A stretch of 64,000 bases of DNA from Numida meleagris. Taxonomy: Eukaryota; Chordata; Aves; Galliformes; Numididae. This document shows, piece after piece, positions 25,791-53,096 of this stretch (within the stretch, counting starts at the first letter, position 1; every line of letters starts with the position of its first letter). Where the stretch lies: assembly GCF_002078875.1 (NCBI RefSeq), contig NC_034424.1, forward strand, positions 6,937,274 to 7,001,273, in the 5' to 3' direction. The translations under genes were made by a program, and so were the position numbers. The notes beneath the pieces were generated by a model that worked only from the letters and a program-made list of their open reading frames with translations, did not search any database and was not told the DNA's origin.

Positions 25791-26299
25791 TGCATTGCAG
25801 TTTCAAGGGTGGTCATCCTGATTTAAATACAAGCGTGTTTTTGGTACAAGCGCTGGCTCTGTCTGAGCCCACCCTGGCTCATCTCCCGCTTTACCCACTC
25901 ACTCCACCTGCCTGCACACCCGGCGTCCCAGCGCGGTGACGGCAGCGATCGCAGCCCTACTGCCCCGCGCTGCCCTATGGGGCAGCCATGGGGAGAACAA
26001 AGCCGACACGGGGCGAGCAGAGGAGCTGCCCCAGCGCTGCGCAGGGCTCTCGCCTCATCCCTTCCGCTGCCGCTGCTGCTTCCAGGGTTTATTTGTAGCC
26101 GGCAGGGCCCCGCTGGCAGCCGGCTCGGGGCTGTGCCGGGGTGGACGGGCAGGGGCAGCTGTCGGCTTTCGGGGCTGCAGTTCCCTGCACGTTCCCGTGC
26201 CTCGTGTGAGCGGGGGAACCGCGCACACAGCAGCACCTTCTGGAAGGGGTGGGGTATTTCAGAGGGGATCGAAGCGCCGGAAAAAAATAATGCATCTAT

Positions 26300-27184
26300 N
26301 NNNNNNNNNNNNNNNNNNNNNNNNNNNNNNNNNNNNNNNNNNNNNNNNNNNNNNNNNNNNNNNNNNNNNNNNNNNNNNNNNNNNNNNNNNNNNNNNNNNN
26401 NNNNNNNNNNNNNNNNNNNNNNNNNNNNNNNNNNNNNNNNNNNNNNNNNNNNNNNNNNNNNNNNNNNNNNNNNNNNNNNNNNNNNNNNNNNNNNNNNNNN
26501 NNNNNNNNNNNNNNNNNNNNNNNNNNNNNNNNNNNNNNNNNNNNNNNNNNNNNNNNNNNNNNNNNNNNNNNNNNNNNNNNNNNNNNNNNNNNNNNNNNNN
26601 NNNNNNNNNNNNNNNNNNNNNNNNNNNNNNNNNNNNNNNNNNNNNNNNNNNNNNNNNNNNNNNNNNNNNNNNNNNNNNNNNNNNNNNNNNNNNNNNNNNN
26701 NNNNNNNNNNNNNNNNNNNNNNNNNNNNNNNNNNNNNNNNNNNNNNNNNNNNNNNNNNNNNNNNNNNNNNNNNNNNNNNNNNNNNNNNNNNNNNNNNNNN
26801 NNNNNNNNNNNNNNNNNNNNNNNNNNNNNNNNNNNNNNNNNNNNNNNNNNNNNNNNNNNNNNNNNNNNNNNNNNNNNNNNNNNNNNNNNNNNNNNNNNNN
26901 NNNNNNNNNNNNNNNNNNNNNNNNNNNNNNNNNNNNNNNNNNNNNNNNNNNNNNNNNNNNNNNNNNNNNNNNNNNNNNNNNNNNNNNNNNNNNNNNNNNN
27001 NNNNNNNNNNNNNNNNNNNNNNNNNNNNNNNNNNNNNNNNNNNNNNNNNNNNNNNNNNNNNNNNNNNNNNNNNNNNNNNNNNNNNNNNNNNNNNNNNNNN
27101 NNNNNNNNNNNNNNNNNNNNNNNNNNNNNNNNNNNNNNNNNNNNNNNNNNNNNNNNNNNNNNNNNNNNNNNNNNNNNNNNNNNN
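26300..27184. other. Assembly gap, 885 N
   Basis: Unresolved bases inside the GC-rich region upstream of BRD3OS. The sequence resumes with a run of C. Open frames spanning it are meaningless. Confidence 1.
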
Positions 27185-27296
27185 CCCCCCCCAGGTTGAG
27201 GCGGCGAAGCGAGGAGGAGGGAGATTGACGAGCAGCGAGAGAGCTGGAGCGGCGTCTCGGCCTGCAGCGGTGGATGCGTGACCTGCTGAGCGCTGT

Positions 27297-27328
27297 CTGT
27301 CCATCCGTCCATCCGTCCGTCCGTCCGC
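27297..27328 (+). repeat. (CCGT)n/(CCAT)n tetranucleotide repeat
   Basis: About seven tandem CCRT units in the presumed BRD3OS 5' UTR or promoter. Confidence 0.85.
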
Positions 27329-27701
27329 GTGCAGCACAGGGGGGAGTCCACGCTCCGTGGCTCTGCCCCAGCGCCCCGGGCTCGTTCCATCCGAGGAGCG
27401 CACCTCGGCCGGGCATCGCGGGGCTGCTCGGGGCGCCCCAGGACGCGCAGACGCCGCCAGCCGAGCCGCGCCGCGATGTCGCCGCCGGGTGAGCTGCGGG
27501 AAGGCCCCGCGTGTCCCCACGGCGAGGCCGGGCCGCCCGCGGGGAGCGCCGGGTCCGCGCGTCCCCTGCCCTGAGCCGGGCCGGCGCCGGCCGCATCCCT
27601 GGGATGCTCGGCCCTGAGCGCGGCGCTGCAGCCGAGCCGCGCCGACCCAGCGGGGCGTATTTCGGGAGGGAGTTCTCGTCCCTGAAGGTGCCCTTGAGCA
27701 G

Positions 27702-27971
27702 ATGACTGACAGAGTAATGAACGGGCGGGTGCCCCTGCCTGAAAAAGCCTTGTCCGAGGGCTACGCGCGGCTGCGGTACCGGGACACGTCCCTGCTCATC
27801 TGGCAGCAGCAGCAGCAGAAGCTGGAGTCGGCCCCCCCCAACACCTACCTGAGCCGCAGCCGCAGCATGTGGTACTCGCAGTACGGCAACGAGGCCATCC
27901 TGGTGCGGGACAAGAACAAGCTGGACGTCTCCAGGGACACGGGGCAGTCCAAGTTCTGCGCCATCATGTAA
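27702..27971 (+). CDS. BRD3OS: BRD3OS small protein (89 aa; 84 aa from second ATG)
   Basis: An uninterrupted small reading frame ending at TAA 27,969-27,971. It matches the protein encoded by the mammalian BRD3 opposite-strand locus (formerly LINC00094): [20 protein letters not shown], a Gln5 run, [20 protein letters not shown] and [13 protein letters not shown] are all recognisable. Two in-frame ATGs compete. The one at 27,702 has a poor context (C at -3). The one at 27,717 has G at -3 and gives MNGRVP..., which aligns with the mammalian start as I recall it and yields 84 residues. No signal peptide, transmembrane helix or known domain is visible. The protein is rich in charged and Ser/Tyr residues. 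Its last four residues, CAIM, fit a CaaX prenylation box. Position between VAV2 and BRD3, convergent with BRD3, supports orthology. Function is unknown to me. Confidence 0.93.
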   Translation: MTDRVMNGRVPLPEKALSEGYARLRYRDTSLLIWQQQQQKLESAPPNTYLSRSRSMWYSQYGNEAILVRDKNKLDVSRDTGQSKFCAIM

Positions 27972-29112
27972 TTTGGTGTCAGAGATCTGCACACGGACGA
28001 GAACCAGGCTTGCGCCGAGCCGGGGCCTCGCACCGTCCCAACACAGGGCTGCGGCCAAAGCAGCGCGTGGGACAGGGCTGAGCGGCGGCCGGAGGCCTCT
28101 CTTTATTTGTGCTGTCGGTAGCATCCCACATTGCATGTCGTTGAGTGTGCGCGATGGAAAGTGTCTGGCTCAGGATGTGAGAGCCGGCGGAGCCCGACCG
28201 GAGCACGTGTCACTGGAGCGGCCGTGCCGTGCATCACCCCTGCTGCCACCCGGCACGGAGCGCGCCGAGAATTCATCTCACCCTTCAAAACACATAGCAG
28301 GAAAGGAGCCCTGCAGTTTTCCAGCAGAGCGTCCTTCCTGGTGCCAGTTTGGTGCTGGGGAAACAAATGACAGGCGGAGCTTTGGGAGCCGGTGCAGCAG
28401 AGCCCCTGTGTAGGAAGAAAGCAGCGCTGCGCACACAGCTCCTGGGGGGCTCTGCTGGGGGCTGCCCGGCGTTTCGGTTTGGTTGCATGCAGTAGCTCGG
28501 AAGGATTGATTTGCTCCTGCTGGTTGGATGGCATCTCTCGCTTCGGTAGATTCGGGGCGCGTGTGCTGTGCTTGTTTCAACCAGCGGAAGGGTTTTAGGA
28601 GGCAGAAACGCTCTGATGCTCAAGGCGAGGGCAGGCTGAGAACCCAACCCTGCGAGCACTCGGATGTTAAACAGCAGCCCCGTTTGCGGGGCTGTTAATT
28701 GCGTGCCCAGCACTGCGGTGTAACACCAGGCTGAAGGCACAGCCCTGCCCAGACACCCCACCTGGCAGCACTGGGACACAGGCCCAGCTCCAAGCAAACC
28801 AGGACGTGATGCCGACCTCGAGGCGGCTCATTTACCTGCCTGAAACCCGGCGCCCTGTTGTGTTCCTCCCAAACCTCGCCCTTTAAATATCGTTCAAGCA
28901 CTTTATTTTCTTAACACGGTGAAGAACCTTCTCCCCCTCATGCTGAATGCCGGGGCTCAGCCGCACCGAGCAGCACGCGCCTGTGTTACCCTGAGACCAC
29001 GGAGCCCTGATGCACTCAGCTCTGATCACTCGGCACCAAGCGTGTTGGCTGCAAACCGCGGGCAGCTCTGGTTTTAACGTCGCTATTAATGCATGCGTGC
29101 GTGTTTGGTACC

Positions 29113-29135
29113 GTGTGTGTGTGTGTGTGTGTGTG
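29113..29135 (+). repeat. (GT)n microsatellite
   Basis: Eleven GT units within the probable BRD3OS 3' UTR. Confidence 0.9.
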
Positions 29136-29546
29136 CTCGTGAAGCTAAACCTGCTGAGATGGACCTCCGTGCTTCACCGACCCGTGTGCATCGCCCTGGG
29201 CAGACGGTTCCTCTTGACTTGGCCAGGATGAGCTGAGGAAGATGCTGACGAGGTGGGGAGCAGCGCTCAGCACAGCACGAGCTGCACTCAGGGCAGAGCA
29301 GGGCCCGGGCATCGCCCAGGGAGCACTGACTGCAGGAGTTTGGGGGAACGAGGGAGAACGACAGCGCATCCCCGGAGCCGGCTGTTCCTTTGCTTTACTT
29401 TTCTTATAGAAAAAAAAAAAAAAAAAATCACACAGATTTATTTTTTTAATTTCGGTAAGAAAGAGGAGGATCTCAGGCGTCCTCAGTCCCTTTTTGTTTA
29501 CGTGGCTGCTAACCAAAACTCAGTTTAAAGCGTCGAGCTGTTCAAG

Positions 29547-29552
29547 AATAAA
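29547..29552 (+). terminator. BRD3OS: BRD3OS poly(A) signal candidate 1 (AATAAA)
   Basis: AATAAA followed within about 20 bases by a GT-rich stretch (GTGCGTGCCTGCGTCC), the usual layout of a cleavage and polyadenylation site. Confidence 0.6.
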
Positions 29553-29771
29553 ACCTTAAGTGCGTGCCTGCGTCCTTCCAGGATGCGAGGGCACGGAGAA
29601 GCGTGACTTGTTCCTCCCCTGCGTCCCCGAGCGTGAGTGCATTTTCCGTAGCCGAGTCCCCATTAGTCACAGTAGCTTCGTGGAGTGGCTGCTATGAAGT
29701 GAGCATTTCTGCAAGCCGGTGGTGTAGGCGCACTTGTTGAAAATGCTGCTGTAGCCTCTTGGATAAAGTGC

Positions 29772-29777
29772 ATTAAA
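29772..29777 (+). terminator. BRD3OS: BRD3OS poly(A) signal candidate 2 (ATTAAA)
   Basis: ATTAAA followed by CGCTGTGTGCGTTTTTCC, a GT/T-rich downstream element. It could be the distal site of the same transcript. Confidence 0.5.
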
Positions 29778-29795
29778 ACGGTTTGAATGCAGCGC

Positions 29796-31059
29796 TGTGT
29801 GCGTTTTTCCTTCTGCGTCTTTGTCCTTGTAAGCTGCTGTCACCCCCAGTGCCAGCCCCTCCCAGGGCACTGCTGTGCCTGCTCCCAGTCCAGCTGCCCC
29901 AAGTCTCTGCTCTCAGCCTCCTCCCACTCCATGACGAGCAGCACTGCTCTGAGAGCTGGCTAGGAAATGCTCAAGCTAACAACCTACAAGGGAAAACTGA
30001 AGGAGGGGGGGCTTAGTGTAAAGGGCTCTTCAAATATAGGACAAGACTACTGCAAAGGGACCTGCCCCATTGCTGTGCCCATGGTGTTCTGGAGGTTCAG
30101 CTGCAGGAGGGGACGGCAGCGCCTGCCCATGGGGAGAAGCTGCTGGGACAATGGGGAAGTGCTGGAGGTCACCCATGGAGGCAGCGGCCGCACAGGAGGG
30201 TTTAAAGGCTGGGATGAAAGAACGTTTCCTTCCGGGGAAGCACCGTCAGCACTGATACAACAGCTAAGCACAACAGGTTTGCTGAGCCCTTGGAGATCAC
30301 AGCATTTAAAGGCAGCGAGCAGGAACAGGGTTAGAGAAAGATTAACCCTGCCGGATCCTGGCTGCTGTAACCCCGCTGTATAAACAAACCACCAGGCACA
30401 CATCCGAGAAAGCCAACAGAACCACCAGCCTCCAGAGGAGCTTTTGGAGGTGAAGAACTCTGCCGTGAGCGTGGCTGCTGCTGCACGACCCCTCCTCCCC
30501 CACCTGCACCCCCCGTGTCCTGGCTCACCAAGGCCAGAAGGTGCAAAGCAGCACGGTGCAGCCGGAAAGGAAATTCCCTCTGCTTCCTCCAGGTCTTGGC
30601 GGATAGAAAACAGGCAGCATTAAACGTGGGTGACGTTTCCAACCTCCTCTTCCGCCGCTCAGCTTACCTCCATCAGATGCAACATTCACACCAAGCGAGG
30701 AGGGGAACGCATCCTTCCCCGGCCTCCCCTCTGCTTAAAGCAGCCCGAGGCTCTCAGCAAAGCAGAGGTGCACGGTGCACACCGGGTGCTGAGCTGCCAT
30801 GCACAGAGCTCCAGGCCACGCTGGCAGCCCCAGCCTCACCTCAGCCCTGCACAGCACGAGCAGTGGGACTGCATAACACCATCCCCGTGATCTCCAGGCT
30901 CGTGGCATGGGGCTGTGCAGCTCATCCACGCTCCAATGCTGGCAGTGCTGCTCAGGCGGCCGCTCGCTCCAAGCCCTGCTGGTTCTCAATGGAGAAACGC
31001 AACCTCTGGAAGAGAAAACGAGGGGAGGGAGAGGAGAGGGAGCCGGGGTAACAAACCAC
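29796..31059. other. Intergenic between convergent BRD3OS and BRD3 ends
   Basis: About 1.26 kb with no convincing coding frame, RNA gene or named repeat. Read-through from either side could make the transcripts overlap. Confidence 0.5.
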
Positions 31060-31080
31060 ACGCACCAAACAATTTCTCTT

Positions 31081-31086
31081 TTTATT
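31081..31086 (-). terminator. BRD3: BRD3 distal poly(A) signal (AATAAA)
   Basis: On the minus strand ATAATAAA is followed by AAGAGAAATTG and then a GT-rich element (TTTGGTGCGTGTGGTTTGTT, about 31,046-31,065 on the plus strand). This is an almost ideal cleavage-site layout, so the transcript should end near 31,060. Confidence 0.75.
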
Positions 31087-31741
31087 ATGAAAACAGGACA
31101 GATGCCCCAGGACCGGGGCCCATGAGCAGTAACATCAAAGATTACTTTCTAACTTCTTCTTTAAAATTCTCTCGTGTTTGAGGCCAGCAATTTGCAATAA
31201 ACAAGCTAAACTACTTACATTGACTTTTTTTTTTTTTCTCTTCAGTAACTGACATTTACAGGAATATACTAGAAATGGCACTAAAAAGGTTTAAGAAAGA
31301 GAGTTACGGTAAATTTGCATGCACATCATACAGAAAAGTAACATTTTTTTTTGTTTTTAAATATTAAAAAAAAAAAAACCAAAAGGGAAAAAAAAAAAAA
31401 TACAAACAGCGAATCGTTGTGCATTGGTTATGCCAGTATCGGGGATAAGTCCTAAGTGGGCTGCGTGGAACCCTAGCTGGTGGTTTGTTTCTTTCTTTAA
31501 AAAGGACATTTAAAAAGATAGGCAAATGGCCTTTCTTTAAAAAAAAAAAGATGCATCTCGTTGTTTGTCCAGGCAGGAGAATGCTGCTCGTGGAACCAAC
31601 CCTCGCCCCACGTTCATCTCCAGCAGCACAGACCCTGCCTGCAGTGACCTGCGTGGGAACTGCCCGTGTTTTAGGAGAGACCTGAAAATCCAGTATGAAA
31701 AAGGACGTGGTTTTTCTTCGCCGTGCACCAACCCCTTCCTC

Positions 31742-31796
31742 NNNNNNNNNNNNNNNNNNNNNNNNNNNNNNNNNNNNNNNNNNNNNNNNNNNNNNN
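31742..31796. other. Assembly gap, 55 N
   Basis: Short unresolved stretch inside the BRD3 3' UTR, between C/T-rich flanks. Confidence 1.
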
Positions 31797-31973
31797 CCTC
31801 CCACCTCCCCCAGCTCCAACCCCGGCTTTACAAAACATCGCTCCTTGCAAAACAAGGAAAGAGTTAAAAACTGGTCAAAGAGTCCCCAGAGCAGAGAAAG
31901 GAATGGGGCAACTGCAGCCTGCTTCCACCACACAGAGCACATGGAAAGAGAACCCTGGTAACTGACTGGTATG

Positions 31974-31994
31974 TACACGCACACACACACACAC
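31974..31994. repeat. (AC)n repeat followed by TG repeat
   Basis: An AC run directly followed by TTGTGTGTG, forming a small inverted repeat in the BRD3 3' UTR. Confidence 0.8.
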
Positions 31995-34900
31995 TTGTGT
32001 GTGCATGGGTGGGTGCGTGCATCTGTTACACACTCACACACCAGTTACACAGCCCTGGCACGCCAGCCCTACGGTGACAAACCCTGCTGGTAGGAAAGCT
32101 TCCAGTCACAGAGATACAAAACTGAGCGGGTTCTGTATGGACAAGATCTGCTTCGAGGAGAGCTGCTGCACCCAGCACATCTCCTGTGCACAAAGCAGGG
32201 CTGAGCCCCCCCACCCCGGGATCCCCCTCTGGTCCCACCAAGCCTGAATCTGATGGGCTGCCCAGGAGCAGGCTGAGCTCAGCATCACACCAAGCTCCTC
32301 CGGGTTTCTAAAGGTGCAGTAATGCTGGTTGATGGGTCCTGGGTCTGCTCGGAATAGGAATTCGATGGAAAAAAAACCAACAGTTTCAACCCAACTCTAG
32401 ACGTGTTCATATGAAATCGTGCTGATTTCAGTGAGATTTCCCCTGGAAAACGAAGTCGCACTTGCTTCGTTCAAGAAAAAAAATCTACCGTGAAAAATTC
32501 AACTTTTTTTTTTTATCCCCAAGTTTAAAAATGTTCTAATGTTACTTGAACGTTTGATCGTTTCCATGTTATCTCATGACATCGTACCGACGTGCCATGC
32601 AATACAAGCTCAGTCCAGGAAGTGCTCCATGATTTCAGTTTCCCACTCGTTAAGGGCAGCTGCTACTTACTATGGACTGAAAACATCTCTTCTTTCCTGG
32701 AGACGCTCTGATCTGCAGACACAAGAAGCATCGCTAACGACACGGTGGGAGATAACGAGCGCTACAAACAATATGAAAGTGGGAAAAAAAAAAAAAATCC
32801 TAAGAATAATGTTTTGCAGCGAAGTCATCATTTTTTGTTTTCTTCCCTGAAACAACGGTTGTGTCAGATTGGATTTCTCCTGCAAACTGCCATCACATGG
32901 CAAACATCTTACTTCTAAGTAAATGGAAGCCCAAGCCACCACTGTCTGTACGAAGGACAGGCAGGTGCTTCTCCATATTCCCTTTCTTTTGTTCCTTCCC
33001 TTGCTCTCCTTGCAAACCCCCAGGCCAGCACAGGTTTGCCAACTAAGCTAGCAGCGCTGCAGCCCCAGGCCAGCCCCCAGCCCCCAGCCCTGGCCGCTCC
33101 ACTCACACGTGTGTGTGTCCTGGTGGAACACCTGCACCGTGGCTGCAGGGGGAGGGGGCAGGGTCGTGCTGCAGGGCTGTGCCCCCGAGCTGGTGGGCTC
33201 CACAGCCCCAGCCTCCATCTGCGGGCTGCTCTCTGCACGGGAGCTTCTTCTGCCCATCACCTCGCACCGACGGCGCAGCTCGAGTTAATGCACGCGGCAA
33301 AGGGTTTCAGCGGGGAAAACCAGGGGCCTGTTTTATCCAAGCTGTCGCGGTGCCGAAGGGGTTGCAATGATTTTTAATTAAAATACCGGTTCGTTTTGAT
33401 AACGCGAGTCTTCGACGCTAGGTGAAACACAGGTGAAAACCAAGCCCATTAAAAAAGCCAAACGGGTAAGCTCGTAGTTAGGTGTATATTACATCTCCTC
33501 GTAGTAAATTCTGAAAATATATTACTAAGTATCTGTCTAAGGGGAAGATCTTTTGTAAGGGTGGAATGAAAAAAAAAAAATAGAGGAACTAAAAATAACT
33601 TTATTGTTAATGGAAAAGAAAAATCACTCATTTCACTAGGAATCAGAACACCCTGGCTCACGCTGTTCCCAATATAACAGGAGACTCCACCTGCAAAGAC
33701 CTCAAGGGCTCCTGCCAATGGGCCCAGCACCCCAGCAATGGGGGAACGACACAAGGATGCTCAGCCACTTACAGCCGTTGCTGGGATGCTCTCAGCAGCA
33801 GAGCTTCTCTCAACTCTTAGCTGGAAATGGCAGCTCCTTTCTACAGCAAACTCCAGGGAGCGTGGTGTTGTCACTGCGCAGAGAGAGGCACGGACAGAGC
33901 TGTGCCAGCTGTGTGATCTGAGTGGCACCCAGTGCTAGGCCCTGCTGGGTCTAGCGAGTAAGACCTCAGTGAACGGGCATTAAGCAACCAGCAGCCACTC
34001 ACCTACGTCAAAAAGAAACACTGGTGCCATCTGCACCACTGGGCTGCAGGCAAACCACCACTAGAGAGCTCAGCAGGGTGAATCTTAGGGCTGACCCACA
34101 GCAGAGATGCAGCCTGAGGGGCTGGTACTGGGAGGAGGAAAGGCATAACTTTCTGTTAAACTCTGTATATTTTCTTTACAATAAAAAGCTAAAAAGTTAA
34201 GAATTTACAATAAATTTCTGCCCCTCGGGTTACAAACTTTATATAGTTACAGAACTGCTGTTTTGCTAAAACTGGATTACAAAATGAAAAATCAACACTG
34301 GTTCACAAAAAAAAATAAAATAAAATAAAAATGGAGAAGGGGAAAGACGCGTGGAAATAATACAGACCAAAAAAAAAAAGTAACGTGCTTCATGAAGAAA
34401 TTACATCTACCTGTACGTCTTCAAAATTTGTACAAAACAAAGAGAGAAGGGGCTGGGGTGAAAAGAGAGAGGACAGAAAACAAAAGCAGAAGTGAACACA
34501 CAAGACATGACAGAGCACCAGACACACGACAGACTGGACTGTAGCACCTGTAGGTATGAAGTCCAGTGTATTTAAATAACACCTCTGTGTTCTTCTCTTT
34601 TTAATCTGGTTCAAACCACGTTAAAAGTCTGCATTTCTGCTGGTCTTATTCTTTTCAGTGAGTTTAAAATGACCAATGTGTTTAATAAATAAAGTACTTA
34701 TATATACACGTGAGACAGAGAAAACGGAGTGTATTGCAGCAGTGCAGGTCAAAACATGAGGCTGACTCGTAAGAAATTGCTAGCCTTAAAAAATTGTCTG
34801 CCCCTCGTCCTCACCCTTCCCTCCCCCCCACCCTCCCCCCCTTTTTCTTTTTTCCCTTATTACTATAATTGAGGTAAACACTTCAGGATCTGGAAACCTG

Positions 34901-36141
34901 CACCCTGCCTGACACAGAAGTAGCATTCCCTTTCTAGGAGCTCATTGCAGATACGAAGATAAGGGGTGGGAAAGAAACAAACGAAACCAAAAAAAAAGAA
35001 AAAACACCAAAAAAAAAAAAAAACCAAACCAACAAAGCACAAAACCAACATCCCTCTCCGAGTCCCCTGCCAGCTCAGCCTCAGCTGGAGCTCGAGCGCT
35101 CTTTTATTTTAAGCCCAGTCCGAGGTGCTTGTCATGGAGAAAGTACTTAAGCATGTGTCTAATAATGAGCACATGGCTCGTCTTGGTCACTCTGCAGGGA
35201 ACACTCCTCGAGGCCCAGCTGAGAACTTGCAGCCACAAGCTGCTTTCAATTAGACAAAAAACTTCCAGAGAGAACGTCAATTTCCTGGAAATTATCTATC
35301 TGATGTTAAAAATAACATTCCCAAGGAACTCGAGTTTCCTTTGCTCCCTCCTTACCAACGTATTCCCAAGAAAAAATGAAAATTTGAAGAGCTAGAAGTT
35401 ACAAGTGCAAACATTTCTATGGCTCATGTGCTTCAAATTAAATTCATGCTTAAATACCTTCCTGAACAGGTGCCTACGCCTCTACCAACATTAACAGAAA
35501 TGTTAGATTTCTTATTGTTTCTTTTGCTTTTACGTACAAAGATGACAGCATCTGACATCTTCATCACACTGTAGACTTGGAGATTAAGAATACTAGTGCT
35601 AATAAACAAATACACCAACTAGTCCAAAAGCTAGCATCTTTCAGATACAGTACCATTTCACAGATTTCTTTAAAGATCTTTTTTCCCTTGTGTGAGCCAG
35701 GTGGGCTTATTAAAAGAGAACAACCTGGGGAGAAGGAAGGGGCAGAAGGGAGATGTACTACCAACTCTGCAGAAACCTACTGGTCACCTCCTGCGAAGAG
35801 TTCCAAGTTCTTCCATTTTCAACCAAATTTCTTCAGTTACAATGTGTTTTAGAGACTTTACGCAAAGGGAACCGTTTGCCATAAAGTCTAGCCACGCACA
35901 CGCAAAGATCTTTGACCTATTCATAGAAGAGTGCCCCTGGAAAATGGAAGAGACCTTTTATAACACTGAATTAAAAAATAATAATTAAAAAAAAAAAGAA
36001 GTCAGAGAGGAAGAAAAACAAACAAACAAACAAACACCTGACCACCGTGGAACAAGAGCAGTACTTTAAGGAGAGAAAGGAACACTGCAGAGCATCGGTG
36101 AGGGTGATGTCCATTCTGTGTTTTGTGTAAGTGTCCGTGGC

Positions 36142-53096
<16,955 letters not shown>

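Larger units (their letters stand above)
25830..28100 (+). promoter_or_regulatory. BRD3OS: CpG island / BRD3OS promoter (interrupted by gap)
   Basis: Sequence on both sides of the N gap is GC- and CpG-rich, and the BRD3OS coding exon lies at its right end. A candidate first exon ends at 27,488 with the donor GTGAGC (CCGCCGG|GTGAGC). Two AGs before the coding exon (27,700-27,701 and 27,711-27,712) could serve as acceptors, but the pyrimidine tract is weak, so a spliced leader is unproven. A CCGT tetranucleotide repeat lies at 27,297-27,328. The true start may lie inside the gap. Confidence 0.6.
27972..29795 (+). other. BRD3OS: BRD3OS 3' UTR (probable)
   Basis: Non-coding sequence following the BRD3OS stop codon, containing a (GT)11 repeat at 29,113-29,135 and an A18 run near 29,410. 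Its end is inferred from two polyadenylation-signal candidates near 29.55 and 29.77 kb. Confidence 0.6.
31060..36141 (-). other. BRD3: BRD3 3' UTR (~5.1 kb)
   Basis: Sequence between the BRD3 stop codon and the best poly(A) signal. It is AT-rich with many T/A runs, as is typical of a long 3' UTR. It includes a 55-N gap (31,742-31,796), an AC repeat at 31,974-31,994 and an AAAAT repeat near 34,310-34,332. A CAAA repeat sits at about 36,014-36,036. Earlier minus-strand AATAAA signals at 33,600-33,605 and 35,103-35,108 could give shorter isoforms. Confidence 0.75.

Noticed and set aside
25585..25821. Val/Met/Arg repeat frame
   Set aside because: Translation of the telomere-like hexamers; six bases equal two codons, so the frame stays open by periodicity.
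25823..28136. Very long open frames across the N gap on both strands
   Set aside because: Their length comes from unresolved bases translated as unknown residues.
34684..34692. Plus-strand AATAAATAAA poly(A) signal
   Set aside because: It lies in the BRD3 3' UTR on the opposite strand with no plus-strand transcript shown to reach it; AT-rich chance match.
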